Assembly: GCF_018760785.1 (NCBI RefSeq)
Contig: NZ_JAHHZO010000004.1
Span: 1 to 64,000, forward strand
DNA length: 64,000 nucleotides
Reading direction: 5' to 3'
Source of the DNA: Rhizobium sp. CSW-27
GTDB taxonomy: Bacteria > Pseudomonadota > Alphaproteobacteria > Rhizobiales > Rhizobiaceae
The stretch's first letter is position 1; each line of letters begins with the position of its first letter. The notes under the pieces are model-generated. The model ran no database searches. It saw nothing but the letters and a program-made list of their open reading frames with translations, and was not told the origin of the DNA. Shown here in pieces: positions 46,570 through 55,080 of the stretch. A program made the position numbers and the translations under genes.

Positions 46570-46599
46570 TTGGCGTTTGCGCTGCCCTTCCGCTATAAA
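46570..46599 (+). promoter_or_regulatory. Candidate gyrA promoter
   Basis: TTGGCG (46570-46575) and TATAAA (46594-46599) with an 18-base spacer lie about 35 bases before the gyrA start. The 240-bp divergent region between marC-like and gyrA contains no other gene I can support. Confidence 0.4.
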
Positions 46600-46634
46600 G
46601 AAGCAACTGATTCCGAACAGAGATCGTATCCGAT

Positions 46635-49460
46635 TTGACTGAGCAGAGCACCCCCGGCGGCGGAAAGCTGCCTCCCGGCATCGAACCTATTTCCATCATG
46701 GAGGAGATGCAGCGCTCCTACCTCGATTACGCCATGAGCGTGATCGTGAGCCGCGCGCTGCCCGATGTGCGCGACGGTTTGAAGCCGGTTCATCGTCGCA
46801 TCCTCTACGGAATGTCCGAGCTGGGCATCGACTGGAACAAGAAATACGTCAAATGCGCCCGCGTGACCGGGGACGTGATGGGTAAATACCATCCGCACGG
46901 CAATGCGGCGATCTATGACGCGCTGGCGCGCATGGCGCAGGACTGGTCGCTGCGCCTGCCGCTGATCGACGGTCAGGGCAATTTCGGCTCCATCGACGGC
47001 GACCCGCCGGCGGCCGAACGCTATACCGAGTGCCGCCTGCAGAAGGCTGCCCATTCGCTGCTCGACGATCTCGACAAGGAAACCGTCGATTTCCGCGACA
47101 ACTACGACGGAACACTGTCCGAACCGGTTGTTGTGCCGGCTAAGTTTCCGAACCTTCTGGTCAATGGCGCAGGCGGCATCGCGGTCGGCATGGCGACCAA
47201 TATCCCGCCGCACAATCTCAGCGAAGTGATCGACGGCTGCATCGCCATCATCGACAATCCGGCCATCGAACTGCCGGAACTTATGCAGATCATTCCCGGA
47301 CCGGATTTCCCGACGGGCGCGCTGATCCTCGGCCGTTCCGGCATCAAGGCCGCCTACGAGACCGGTCGCGGCTCCGTAATCATGCGCGGCAAGGCCCGCG
47401 TCGAGCCGATGCGCGGCGACCGCGAGCAGATCATCATTTCCGAAGTTCCCTATCAGGTGAACAAGGCGACGATGATTGAAAAGATTGCCGAACTGGTGCG
47501 CGAGAAGCGCATCGAAGGCATTTCCGACCTGCGCGACGAAAGCGACCGCCAGGGCTATCGCGTGGTCATCGAGCTGAAGCGCGATGCCAATGCCGAAGTC
47601 ATCCTGAACCAGCTCTATCGCTACACGCCGCTGCAGACCTCGTTCGGCTGCAACATGGTGGCGCTGAACGGCGGCAAGCCGGAACAGCTGACGCTGATCG
47701 ACATGCTGAAGGCCTTCGTGACCTTCCGGGAAGAGGTCGTTAGCCGGCGCACGAAGTATCTTCTGCGCAAGGCCCGCGAGCGTGCCCACGTCTTGGTCGG
47801 TCTAGCGATTTCCGTCGCCAATATTGACGAAGTGATCAACCTGATCCGCCGCGCGCCGGACCCGCAGACGGCCCGCGAACAGCTGATGGAACGGCGCTGG
47901 CCAGCCCATGATGTCGAGGCGCTGATCCGCCTGATCGACGATCCGCGCCATCGCATCAACGAGGACGGCACCTACAATCTCTCGGAAGAGCAGGCGCGCG
48001 CCATCCTCGAATTGCGTCTCGCCCGCCTGACGGCGCTCGGCCGCGACGAAATCGCCGACGAGTTGAACAAGATCGGCGCCGAGATCAGCGACTATCTCGA
48101 CATTCTCTCCTCGCGCCTGCGCATCCAGCAGATCGTGAAGGACGAATTGACCGCCGTTCGCGACGAGTTCGGCACGCCGCGCCGCACCGAAATCATGGAT
48201 GGCGGCCCGGACATGGACGATGAAGACCTCATCGCCCGCGAGGAAATGGTCGTCACCGTCTCGCATCTCGGCTATATCAAGCGCGTGCCGCTGACCACCT
48301 ACCGCGCCCAGCGTCGCGGCGGCAAGGGCCGCTCCGGCATGGCGACGCGCGACGAGGATTTCGTCACGCGCCTGTTCGTGGCTAACACCCACACGCCGGT
48401 ACTGTTCTTCTCCTCGCGCGGCATCGTCTACAAGGAAAAGGTCTGGCGCCTGCCGATCGGCACGCCGCAATCTCGCGGCAAGGCGCTGATCAACATGCTG
48501 CCGCTGGAACCCGGCGAGCGCATCACCACCATCATGCCGCTGCCCGAGGACGAAAAGAGCTGGGAGAACCTCGACGTGATGTTCTCCACGACGCGCGGCA
48601 CCGTGCGTCGCAACAAGCTGTCCGACTTCATCCAGGTCAACCGCAACGGCAAGATCGCGATGAAACTGGAGGAAGAGGGCGACGAGATTCTTTCCGTCGA
48701 AACCTGCTCGCCACCAAATCCGGATCTCAATCTGCCGGGTGACGACGTTCTGCTGACCACGGCACTCGGTCAGTGCATCCGCTTCCCCGTCGATGATGTC
48801 CGTGTCTTTGCGGGTCGCAATTCGATCGGCGTGCGCGGCATCACGCTGGCAGATGGCGACCGTCTGATCTCCATGACGATTGTCGGCCATGTGGATGCGG
48901 AACCCTGGGAGCGGGCGGCCTACCTGAAGCGTTCGGCCGCAGAGCGCCGTGCCGCCGGTGTCGATGAAGAGGATATCGCTCTCGTCGGCGAGGAGGTGAC
49001 CGAGGAAGGTCAGCTCAGCGACGAGCGCTACGACTATCTGAAGGCGCAGGAGCAGTTCGTTCTGACCATCTCCGAACGCGGCTTCGGCAAGCGCTCCTCG
49101 TCCTACGACTTCCGCACCTCGGGTCGTGGCGGCAAGGGCATCCGTGCCACCGACACCTCGAAGACCGCGGAAATCGGCGAACTTGTCGCCGCCTTCCCGG
49201 TCGACGACAAGGACCAGCTGATGCTGGTCTCCAATGGTGGCCAGCTGATCCGCGTGCCCGTCGATGGCATCCGCATCGCCAGCCGCGCCACCAAGGGCGT
49301 CACCATCTTCTCCACCGCCAAGGACGAGAAGGTTGTCTCCGTCGAGCGCATCAGCGAGCCGGAGGGCGATGACGAGGCGGGCGTTCTGCCGGAGGAAGTG
49401 ACCGCGGAAACCGGCGATCTCGGCGCTGCCGCGCCGCAAGGCGAGGGCGGGGCCGAATAG
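46635..49460 (+). CDS. gyrA: DNA gyrase subunit A
   Basis: A 941-residue type II topoisomerase subunit that breaks and rejoins DNA to introduce negative supercoils. The catalytic Tyr is Tyr130 (AERYTECRL). The quinolone-resistance region reads [17 protein letters not shown]: the residue equivalent to E. coli Ser83 is Ala91, Asp82 is Asn90, and Asp87 is kept as Asp95. The C-terminal beta-pinwheel contains the GyrA box '[11 protein letters not shown]'. The tail is acidic ([14 protein letters not shown]). It starts at TTG. A strong terminator follows. Confidence 0.97.
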   Translation: MTEQSTPGGGKLPPGIEPISIMEEMQRSYLDYAMSVIVSRALPDVRDGLKPVHRRILYGMSELGIDWNKKYVKCARVTGDVMGKYHPHGNAAIYDALARMAQDWSLRLPLIDGQGNFGSIDGDPPAAERYTECRLQKAAHSLLDDLDKETVDFRDNYDGTLSEPVVVPAKFPNLLVNGAGGIAVGMATNIPPHNLSEVIDGCIAIIDNPAIELPELMQIIPGPDFPTGALILGRSGIKAAYETGRGSVIMRGKARVEPMRGDREQIIISEVPYQVNKATMIEKIAELVREKRIEGISDLRDESDRQGYRVVIELKRDANAEVILNQLYRYTPLQTSFGCNMVALNGGKPEQLTLIDMLKAFVTFREEVVSRRTKYLLRKARERAHVLVGLAISVANIDEVINLIRRAPDPQTAREQLMERRWPAHDVEALIRLIDDPRHRINEDGTYNLSEEQARAILELRLARLTALGRDEIADELNKIGAEISDYLDILSSRLRIQQIVKDELTAVRDEFGTPRRTEIMDGGPDMDDEDLIAREEMVVTVSHLGYIKRVPLTTYRAQRRGGKGRSGMATRDEDFVTRLFVANTHTPVLFFSSRGIVYKEKVWRLPIGTPQSRGKALINMLPLEPGERITTIMPLPEDEKSWENLDVMFSTTRGTVRRNKLSDFIQVNRNGKIAMKLEEEGDEILSVETCSPPNPDLNLPGDDVLLTTALGQCIRFPVDDVRVFAGRNSIGVRGITLADGDRLISMTIVGHVDAEPWERAAYLKRSAAERRAAGVDEEDIALVGEEVTEEGQLSDERYDYLKAQEQFVLTISERGFGKRSSSYDFRTSGRGGKGIRATDTSKTAEIGELVAAFPVDDKDQLMLVSNGGQLIRVPVDGIRIASRATKGVTIFSTAKDEKVVSVERISEPEGDDEAGVLPEEVTAETGDLGAAAPQGEGGAE

Positions 49461-49510
49461 GGCCTGCCTCAACCGGCGTCCACGCGCCGTGGCGATATAA
49501 AGGATGACAC

Positions 49511-49549
49511 AAAAGGCCGCGCTTCGAAGGAAGGCGCGGCCTTTTCATG
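49511..49549 (+). terminator. Rho-independent terminator of gyrA
   Basis: AAAAGGCCGCGC-(11 nt)-GCGCGGCCTTTT is a perfect 12-bp stem ending in TTTTC, 50 bases after the gyrA stop. Confidence 0.88.
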
Positions 49550-49631
49550 TCGATCACGCGGCAAAGGGCTGGGAGAGACGGGGCCGCAGCGCGCAATACT
49601 TGCCCGGGCACGGACGGACAGCACGTCAACG

Positions 49632-49661
49632 AAAAAAGCCGGGGCCACAGGGCCACCGGCT
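49632..49661 (-). terminator. Rho-independent terminator of the small membrane-protein operon
   Basis: On the minus strand AGCCGGTGGCC-CTGT-GGCCCCGGCT forms a stem with one bulged base followed by TTTTTTC. It lies 40 bases after the stop of the last small gene. Its presence supports a real transcript for the three tiny genes upstream. Confidence 0.75.
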
Positions 49662-49700
49662 GTTTCTGGGAGGACCGGCAAGAGCCGGGCTGCGGATCGT

Positions 49701-49835
49701 TCAGAATGCGCTGTGCCGGCGGGCAAAATCGCGAAGATTCTGCCGTTCGCGGCGAAGGTCGGCGATGGCGGAGGTCACGGATGCGACGAACATGGTGCTG
49801 ATGGAACCGGCAAGCACAATCATCGTAACGTACAT
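49701..49835 (-). CDS. Small membrane protein (44 aa), hypothetical
   Basis: A 44-residue protein starting MYVTMIVLAGSISTMFVAS. One hydrophobic helix (about residues 3-22) is followed by a strongly charged tail (DLRRERQNLRDFARRH), giving a positive-inside single-span protein. An excellent AAAGGAG lies six bases before the ATG at 49835. It is the last of three tandem tiny genes on this strand and is followed by a terminator. No family is recognised. The good ribosome-binding site and operon context are the evidence that it is real. Confidence 0.6.
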   Translation of the reverse strand: MYVTMIVLAGSISTMFVASVTSAIADLRRERQNLRDFARRHSAF

Positions 49836-49861
49836 CGGATCTCCTTTCGTCCGTGGCGACC

Positions 49862-50041
49862 TCAGTAGTAGGGCTGCTCCACCACGTGGCCGGTCATCTG
49901 GGTAAACTGTGCACTGGTGGGGTTGGACTTCCCCTGGTAGAGCGTCACGGTAGCAGTCATCATGACTGCGATCACGGCCGTCCATACCACGTTGATCATG
50001 GTAATCGTGTCGGGCATGACCGTTTTTCTCTTGGCGAACAT
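49862..50041 (-). CDS. Small membrane protein (59 aa), hypothetical
   Basis: A 59-residue protein starting MFAKRKTVMPDTITMINVVW. A basic N-terminus leads into one hydrophobic helix (about residues 14-33) and a polar C-terminus ending HVVEQPYY. AAGGAAG lies six bases upstream of the ATG at 50041. It lies 26 bases upstream of the 44-residue gene. A 37-bp repeat element ends 85 bases before its start. No family is recognised. Confidence 0.6.
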   Translation of the reverse strand: MFAKRKTVMPDTITMINVVWTAVIAVMMTATVTLYQGKSNPTSAQFTQMTGHVVEQPYY

Positions 50042-50125
50042 TTCCAACTTCCTTTTCGCTGTCCAGAACGCGGATCGCGTCCGGGGGTTCCGCATTATCG
50101 TGACTGGTACTTACAGAAGCGCCGC

Positions 50126-50162
50126 TGAAGCCTCCCTGAAAGCGCCGTTCATCTGGCGTTCA
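50126..50162. repeat. 37-bp element TGAA-N7-TGAA-N7-TTCA-N7-TTCA, copy 1
   Basis: Four tetranucleotides stand at exact 11-bp intervals: TGAA at 50126 and 50137, TTCA at 50148 and 50159. The array is symmetrical, so it reads the same on both strands. The 4-N7-4 spacing is that of OmpR/PhoB-class response-regulator sites such as the CtrA box (TTAA-N7-TTAA). It lies upstream of the 59-residue gene and overlaps the end of the 38-residue gene. Confidence 0.6.
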
Positions 50163-50265
50163 GGATTCGGTAAGGTTTTGGGCAGGGCCTCCGATCGAGG
50201 AACAGGATCTCGGCCGCCAGCGAGAGGGCTGCTGCAGCCAGCATCATGATGACGAGCATGGGCAT
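50149..50265 (-). CDS. Very small membrane protein (38 aa), hypothetical
   Basis: A 38-residue protein starting MPMLVIMMLAAAALSLAAEI, almost entirely one hydrophobic helix with a short basic, proline-containing tail (DRRPCPKPYRILNAR). GTGGAGAA immediately precedes the ATG at 50265. It is the first of three tandem tiny membrane-protein genes. A copy of the 37-bp element lies 61 bases upstream. Its 3' end overlaps the other copy. It could also be a leader peptide. Confidence 0.5.
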   Translation of the reverse strand: MPMLVIMMLAAAALSLAAEILFLDRRPCPKPYRILNAR

Positions 50266-50326
50266 TTCTCCACTGGCTGCGGGTCGATGACCCCGTTTCG
50301 ATGGTCCGATGAAAGCATGCGGGGCC

Positions 50327-50363
50327 TGAAACGGCCTTGAACGGGCCATTCATCCGTCGTTCA
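50327..50363. repeat. 37-bp element TGAA-N7-TGAA-N7-TTCA-N7-TTCA, copy 2
   Basis: TGAA at 50327 and 50338, TTCA at 50349 and 50360, again at exact 11-bp steps. Spacer bases differ from copy 1 in most positions while the four core tetranucleotides and their spacing are kept, except that both copies share TCNNNCG-like right spacers. It lies between the divergent 38-residue gene (61 bases away) and coaD (68 bases away), so it could control either or both. Confidence 0.6.
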
Positions 50364-50431
50364 CGTGGCTCACCGCTTGCACGCGGCGGGCGTCCGTGAC
50401 ACAAGGCGTGCAGACCGTCAGGCGAGGTGCA

Positions 50432-50926
50432 ATGAGGACAGCCTTCTATCCGGGATCCTTCGATCCGATGACGAATGGCCATCTGGATGTGCTCATCCAG
50501 GCGCTGAATGTGGCAGACCGGCTGACGGTTGCGATTGGCGTTCATCCGGGCAAGGTGCCGATGTTTTCGTTCGAGGAGCGGGCCGATCTCATTCGTCGTT
50601 CGCTGGAAGCAGTGCTGCCGGCGCGGGTCGCGATGCTGGATGTGGTCGCTTTCGACGGACTGGTGGTGCAGGCGGCGCGCGAACACGGGGCAAGTCTCCT
50701 GATCCGCGGCCTTCGGGACGGAACCGATCTCGATTACGAAATGCAGATGGCCGGCATGAATGCGCAGATGGCGCCAGACATCCAGACGGTCTTCCTGCCG
50801 GCGGGCACGGCGTCGCGGCCCATTACGGCCACATTGGTTCGCCAGATCGCCGCCATGGGCGGTGACGTGCGGGCTTTCGTACCGTCTCCCGTTCTCGACG
50901 CCCTGAACCGGAAGCTGAAGCGCTGA
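50432..50926 (+). CDS. coaD: Phosphopantetheine adenylyltransferase
   Basis: A 164-residue enzyme making dephospho-CoA from 4'-phosphopantetheine and ATP, the fourth step of CoA synthesis. '[18 protein letters not shown]' holds the T/HxGH nucleotidyltransferase motif, '[21 protein letters not shown]' binds substrate, and [10 protein letters not shown] replaces the commoner ISSTLVR. The ATG at 50432 follows GCGAGG. It begins a same-strand run with two cyclophilins, queA and tgt. Confidence 0.95.
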   Translation: MRTAFYPGSFDPMTNGHLDVLIQALNVADRLTVAIGVHPGKVPMFSFEERADLIRRSLEAVLPARVAMLDVVAFDGLVVQAAREHGASLLIRGLRDGTDLDYEMQMAGMNAQMAPDIQTVFLPAGTASRPITATLVRQIAAMGGDVRAFVPSPVLDALNRKLKR

Positions 50927-50953
50927 GCGCATTTTGAAACACGGAGTTCCCGC

Positions 50954-51520
50954 ATGAAACTTGTCACCCTCGCCCTGGCCGGCGCCATGGCCGTTGCGTC
51001 CTTCGCATCGAGTGCGCTGGCCGCCGCAGACGATTTCCTGACCATCCAGCTGAAGGACGGCCCCGTCGTCATCCAGCTGATGCCCGAGGTCGCGCCCAAG
51101 CATGTCGCCCAGGTCAAGAAGCTCGCCGCCGAAGGCAAGTATGACAACGTGGCCTTCCACCGCGTGATCGACGGTTTCATGGCCCAGACCGGCGACGTGC
51201 AGTATGGCAACATGGCCAAGGGTTTCGATGCCCGCCGCGTCGGCACCGGAGCATCCGAGCTGCCAGACATCCCGGCAGAATTCTCGAAGGTTCCCTTCGA
51301 GCGCGGCACCATCGGCATGGCCCGCTCGCAGAATCCCAATTCCGCCAATTCGCAGTTCTTCATCATGTTCGATCAGGGCTCGTTCCTGAACGGCCAGTAC
51401 ACCGTCATCGGCAAGGTCGTGTCCGGCATGGAAAATGTCGACAAGATCAAGCGCGGCCAGGGCGGCAATGGCGAAGTTTCCAATCCCGACCGGATGATCA
51501 AGGTCACCGTCGGGAAATAA
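50954..51520 (+). CDS. Periplasmic peptidyl-prolyl cis-trans isomerase (cyclophilin)
   Basis: A 188-residue cyclophilin with a signal peptide (cleavage near ALAAADD), so it acts in the periplasm as a PpiA-type folding catalyst. Cyclophilin core motifs: 'AFHRVIDGFMAQTGDVQYG', 'RGTIGMARSQNPNSANSQFF' and 'NGQYTVIGKVVSGMENVDKI'. It lies 27 bases after coaD and 35 before a cytoplasmic paralogue. Confidence 0.92.
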   Translation: MKLVTLALAGAMAVASFASSALAAADDFLTIQLKDGPVVIQLMPEVAPKHVAQVKKLAAEGKYDNVAFHRVIDGFMAQTGDVQYGNMAKGFDARRVGTGASELPDIPAEFSKVPFERGTIGMARSQNPNSANSQFFIMFDQGSFLNGQYTVIGKVVSGMENVDKIKRGQGGNGEVSNPDRMIKVTVGK

Positions 51521-51555
51521 CGGGCGGCAAGCCCCAACATCTCAAGGAGAGAAAC

Positions 51556-52071
51556 ATGGCCGAGATCAAGGATCCGGAAAACACCATCATCATGGAAACC
51601 ACGAAGGGCAAGGTCGTGATCGCCCTGATGCCGGATCTCGCGCCCGGCCATGTGGCCCGCGTCAAGGAACTGACCCGCGAAGGCGCCTATGACGGCGTGG
51701 TGTTCCACCGCGTGATTGCCGATTTCATGGCACAGACCGGCGATGTGAAGTTCGGCAAGAAGGGCGGCGAGCACTTCAATCCGGGCCGCGCCGGCATGGG
51801 CGGCTCCGACAAGCCTGACCTGAAGGCCGAATTCTCCGCCGTGCCGCATGTACGCGGCACCTGCTCCATGGCACGCGCCCAGAACCCGAACTCGGCCAAT
51901 TCGCAGTTTTTCATCTGCTTCACCGATGCACCCTGGCTGAACAAGCAGTACAGCGTCTGGGGCCAGGTCGTCGAAGGCATGGACGTCATCGACCAGGTCA
52001 AGAAGGGCGAGCCGGTTTCCGATCCGGATTCGATCGTGTCGATGAAGGTCGCGGCCGACATCGCGGCCTGA
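51556..52071 (+). CDS. ppiB: Cytoplasmic peptidyl-prolyl cis-trans isomerase (cyclophilin)
   Basis: A 171-residue cyclophilin without a signal peptide, the cytoplasmic PpiB type. 'FHRVIADFMAQTGDVKFG', a six-residue-longer loop than its neighbour ('KKGGEHFNPGRAGMGGSDKP') and 'NSANSQFFICFTDAPWLNKQ' make the active site. AAGGAGAG precedes the ATG. The pair probably arose by tandem duplication, one copy gaining a signal peptide. It is followed by a terminator before queA. Confidence 0.93.
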   Translation: MAEIKDPENTIIMETTKGKVVIALMPDLAPGHVARVKELTREGAYDGVVFHRVIADFMAQTGDVKFGKKGGEHFNPGRAGMGGSDKPDLKAEFSAVPHVRGTCSMARAQNPNSANSQFFICFTDAPWLNKQYSVWGQVVEGMDVIDQVKKGEPVSDPDSIVSMKVAADIAA

Positions 52072-52095
52072 TCCCGCGATCTGGCACATAATCGG

Positions 52096-52127
52096 GCGCT
52101 CCGGCTCTGCCGGGGCGCTTTTCTTTT
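52096..52127 (+). terminator. Rho-independent terminator after the cyclophilin pair
   Basis: GCGCTCCGGC-TCT-GCCGGGGCGC is a 10-bp stem with one G-U pair and a 3-base loop, followed by TTTTCTTTTC, 24 bases after the ppiB stop. Confidence 0.85.
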
Positions 52128-52210
52128 CGGGCATCTGGCTTTATCAGCGGCGCAGGCCCGTGAAGGCCAGATGACATCAGCATCACAGCCAGGAGCATTC
52201 GGTTTAGACC

Positions 52211-53296
52211 ATGCGCGTAGACCTGTTCGATTTCGACCTGCCGGAGGAAAACATTGCGCTGAGGCCCGCAAGCCCGCGCGACAGCGCCCGCCTGCTCGTC
52301 GTCCAGCCGGACGGGGCGACCCTGTTTCAGGATCACGTGGTGCGCGACCTGCCGTCCTTCCTGCGACCCGGCGATGCGCTGGTGTTCAACGACACGAAGG
52401 TCATCCCGGCCCAGCTGGAAGGTGTCCGCTCGCGCGAGGGAGCTCCGGACCTCCATGTTTCGGCGACGCTGCACATGCGCACCGCCCCGGATTGCTGGAA
52501 GGCCTTTGCCAAGCCCGGCAAGCGGCTGAAGATCGGCGATCGCATCCGTTTCGGCCATTCCGGCAGCACCTGCTTCCTCGGCACGCTGGATGCGGTGCTG
52601 GAGGAAAAGGGCGATGGCGGGGAGGTGACGCTCCGGTTCGATCTTTCGGGTCCCTCGCTCGACGAGGCGATCATGGCCGTCGGGCATATTCCGCTTCCGC
52701 CCTATATCGCTGCCAAGCGCCCGGAAGACGAACAGGACAGCCGCGACTACCAGACGATCTATGCCCGCGAGGAGGGTGCGGTTGCGGCGCCGACTGCCGG
52801 CCTGCATTTCACGCCGGATCTGTTTGCAGCACTGGATGCGGCCGGCATCGAGCGGCATTTCGTGACGCTGCATGTGGGCGCCGGAACCTTTCTCCCGGTC
52901 AAGGCAGACGATACCGCCGAACACAAGATGCATTCCGAGATCGGCCATGTGCCGGCATCCACCGCCGAAGCGCTGAATGCGGTCCGGGCGCGGGGAGGGC
53001 GGATCGTCTCCGTCGGCACGACCTCGCTCCGGCTTCTGGAAAGTGCGGCTGCCGAGGACGGTACGATCAAGGTCTGGTCCGGCGCCACCGATATCTTCAT
53101 CACCCCCGGCTATCGTTTCCGCGCCGTCGATGTGCTGATGACCAATTTCCACCTGCCGCGCTCGACGCTCTTCATGCTGGTCTCCGCCTTCGCCGGGCTG
53201 GACACCATGCGCGCGGCCTATACCCATGCGATTTCCACGGGCTATCGCTTCTATTCCTATGGCGATTCCAGCCTGCTCTTCCGGAAGACCATCTGA
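52211..53296 (+). CDS. queA: tRNA preQ1(34) S-adenosylmethionine ribosyltransferase-isomerase
   Basis: A 361-residue enzyme that transfers and rearranges the ribose of SAM onto preQ1 in tRNA to form epoxyqueuosine. '[20 protein letters not shown]' at the start, '[17 protein letters not shown]', '[13 protein letters not shown]' and '[19 protein letters not shown]' are family signatures. Its stop overlaps the tgt ATG by one base (TGATG), linking the two queuosine steps in one operon. Confidence 0.96.
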   Translation: MRVDLFDFDLPEENIALRPASPRDSARLLVVQPDGATLFQDHVVRDLPSFLRPGDALVFNDTKVIPAQLEGVRSREGAPDLHVSATLHMRTAPDCWKAFAKPGKRLKIGDRIRFGHSGSTCFLGTLDAVLEEKGDGGEVTLRFDLSGPSLDEAIMAVGHIPLPPYIAAKRPEDEQDSRDYQTIYAREEGAVAAPTAGLHFTPDLFAALDAAGIERHFVTLHVGAGTFLPVKADDTAEHKMHSEIGHVPASTAEALNAVRARGGRIVSVGTTSLRLLESAAAEDGTIKVWSGATDIFITPGYRFRAVDVLMTNFHLPRSTLFMLVSAFAGLDTMRAAYTHAISTGYRFYSYGDSSLLFRKTI

Positions 53297-54420
53297 TGAC
53301 CACCGAAAACTTCCAGTTCACCCTGAAGGCCACCGACGGCAAGGCGCGCCTTGGCGAAATCTCCATGCCGCGCGGCACGATCCGCACACCGGCCTTCATG
53401 CCGGTCGGCACCGTCGGCACGGTCAAGGCCATGTATCTCGATCAAGTGCGGGAAGGCGGGGCCGACATCATTCTCGGCAATACCTACCATCTGATGCTGC
53501 GGCCCGGCCCGGAGCGTGTGGCGCGGCTTGGCGGTCTGCACGAGCTGATCCGCTGGCCGGAACCGATCCTGACCGATAGCGGCGGCTTCCAGGTGATGTC
53601 GCTGTCTGGCCTGCGCAAGCTCGACGAGAAGGGCGTCACCTTCAAGAGCCATGTCGACGGCAGCACGCATCACATGTCGCCGGAGCGCTCGATCGAGATC
53701 CAGGGCCTGCTCGACAGTGACATCCAGATGCAACTCGATGAATGCGTGGCGCTTCCGGCAGAGCCGAAGGAGATCGAACGCGCGATGGAGCTTTCGCTGC
53801 GCTGGGCAGAGCGTTGCAAGATCGCCTTCGGCAACCAGCCGGGCAAGGCGATGTTCGGCATCGTCCAGGGCGGCGACCAGCTGGCACTGCGCGTACGCTC
53901 CGCCGAAGGGCTGAAGGCGCTGGATCTGAAGGGTTATGCGGTCGGCGGACTGGCGGTCGGCGAGCCGCAGGCGGTTATGCTGGACATGCTCAACATCACA
54001 CTGCCGGTGCTGCCGACGGAAAAGCCGCGCTATCTGATGGGCGTCGGCACCCCGGACGATATCCTGAAGTCTGTTGCCTGCGGCATCGACATGTTCGACT
54101 GCGTGATGCCGACCCGTTCGGGGCGCCATGGTCTCGCCTTCACCCGCAAGGGCAAGGTGAATATCCGCAACGCCAAGCATGCCGAAGACATGCGGCCGCT
54201 CGACGAGCAGTCGAACTGCCCGGCGACACGCGATTATTCGCGCGCCTATCTGCACCACCTGGTGCGCTCAAACGAGGCGCTGGGCGGCATGCTGCTCTCC
54301 TGGAACAATCTTTCCTATTACCAGGAACTGATGCAGGGCATCCGCAAGGCGATTGCCGAGGGCCGTTACGAGGATTTCATGGCCGAAACGCAGGAAGCCT
54401 GGGCACGTGGCGACGACTGA
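53296..54420 (+). CDS. tgt: tRNA-guanine(34) transglycosylase with degenerate zinc site
   Basis: A 374-residue TIM-barrel enzyme that swaps G34 for preQ1 in Asp, Asn, His and Tyr tRNAs. '[20 protein letters not shown]' and '[18 protein letters not shown]' (catalytic Asp region) are present. The zinc ligands, Cys302/304/307 and His333 in E. coli, fall at a constant +4 offset on Ser306, Cys308, Thr311 and Asn337 here. Three of four are lost. The flanking sequence ([11 protein letters not shown]) aligns well, so the enzyme is probably active without that zinc. It is coupled to queA. Confidence 0.95.
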   Translation: MTTENFQFTLKATDGKARLGEISMPRGTIRTPAFMPVGTVGTVKAMYLDQVREGGADIILGNTYHLMLRPGPERVARLGGLHELIRWPEPILTDSGGFQVMSLSGLRKLDEKGVTFKSHVDGSTHHMSPERSIEIQGLLDSDIQMQLDECVALPAEPKEIERAMELSLRWAERCKIAFGNQPGKAMFGIVQGGDQLALRVRSAEGLKALDLKGYAVGGLAVGEPQAVMLDMLNITLPVLPTEKPRYLMGVGTPDDILKSVACGIDMFDCVMPTRSGRHGLAFTRKGKVNIRNAKHAEDMRPLDEQSNCPATRDYSRAYLHHLVRSNEALGGMLLSWNNLSYYQELMQGIRKAIAEGRYEDFMAETQEAWARGDD

Positions 54421-54441
54421 GCGACGGATCTTCTATCGTCA

Positions 54442-54867
54442 TCAGATGCCGGTGCTTGCGGTCTTTTCAAGCACCCGCACGCCGTTCACCTTATAGCTGC
54501 CGTCATCCTGCAGGCGCATCTCGTAGATCGCGCTCCAGTCCTTGGCATCGCGGCCGGTGACGATCACTTCCTGCAGCACCAGTTCGCCGCCGGCAACCGC
54601 CTTGGCGCGCCCGAAGGCATAACGGCCGGGCTGCGAGAGCGGCGCATACTGTCGGCGCACCATGTCGAGGAAGCGGCCCTCGCTGGGGAAGAGGCTGCGG
54701 ATGGCGGGGGAGGCGAAGGCATAGGCTTCGCGTGCATTGCCGGCCATCAACGCGGTGATCTGGCTGGAAATGATCTTCTGCGCATCGGCGACCGGATCCT
54801 CGGCCAGAGCCGAGGGTCCGCCGGCGAGGCCCAGCAGAAGAACAGCATGGAAAGGTCGAAACGCCAT
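54442..54867 (-). CDS. DUF4864 domain-containing exported protein
   Basis: A 141-residue protein with a signal peptide (cleavage near SALAED) and a DUF4864 domain: 'AQKIISSQITALMAGNAREAYAFASP' then 'VLQEVIVTGRDAKDWSAIYEM' (each quoted in part), a cystatin/NTF2-like fold. The function is unknown; probably periplasmic. The start at 54867 is supported by AAGGAG. It is convergent with tgt. Confidence 0.85.
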   Translation of the reverse strand: MAFRPFHAVLLLGLAGGPSALAEDPVADAQKIISSQITALMAGNAREAYAFASPAIRSLFPSEGRFLDMVRRQYAPLSQPGRYAFGRAKAVAGGELVLQEVIVTGRDAKDWSAIYEMRLQDDGSYKVNGVRVLEKTASTGI

Positions 54868-55080
54868 GCGCACATTCTCCTTCTCGTGAACCTTTGAGAC
54901 TACGCCATTTTCCGGCGAAGGGAAGCGATGTCGCCCCTGCGCCGCTGGCGGCAACTGTCGCCATGGTGTCACTACGCCGCCAATAGTGCGGCCGATCACC
55001 GATCCGCTTCTGTTCCGGGCTTGTTCTTGCCCCGCACGAATGCGACAGAAGATCGCCTATCCCGCCCCCGGACATTCCCC

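Noticed and set aside
50365..50865. Plus-strand open frame overlapping coaD in another frame
   Set aside because: coaD with its nucleotidyltransferase motifs explains the region; the alternative frame has no recognisable features.
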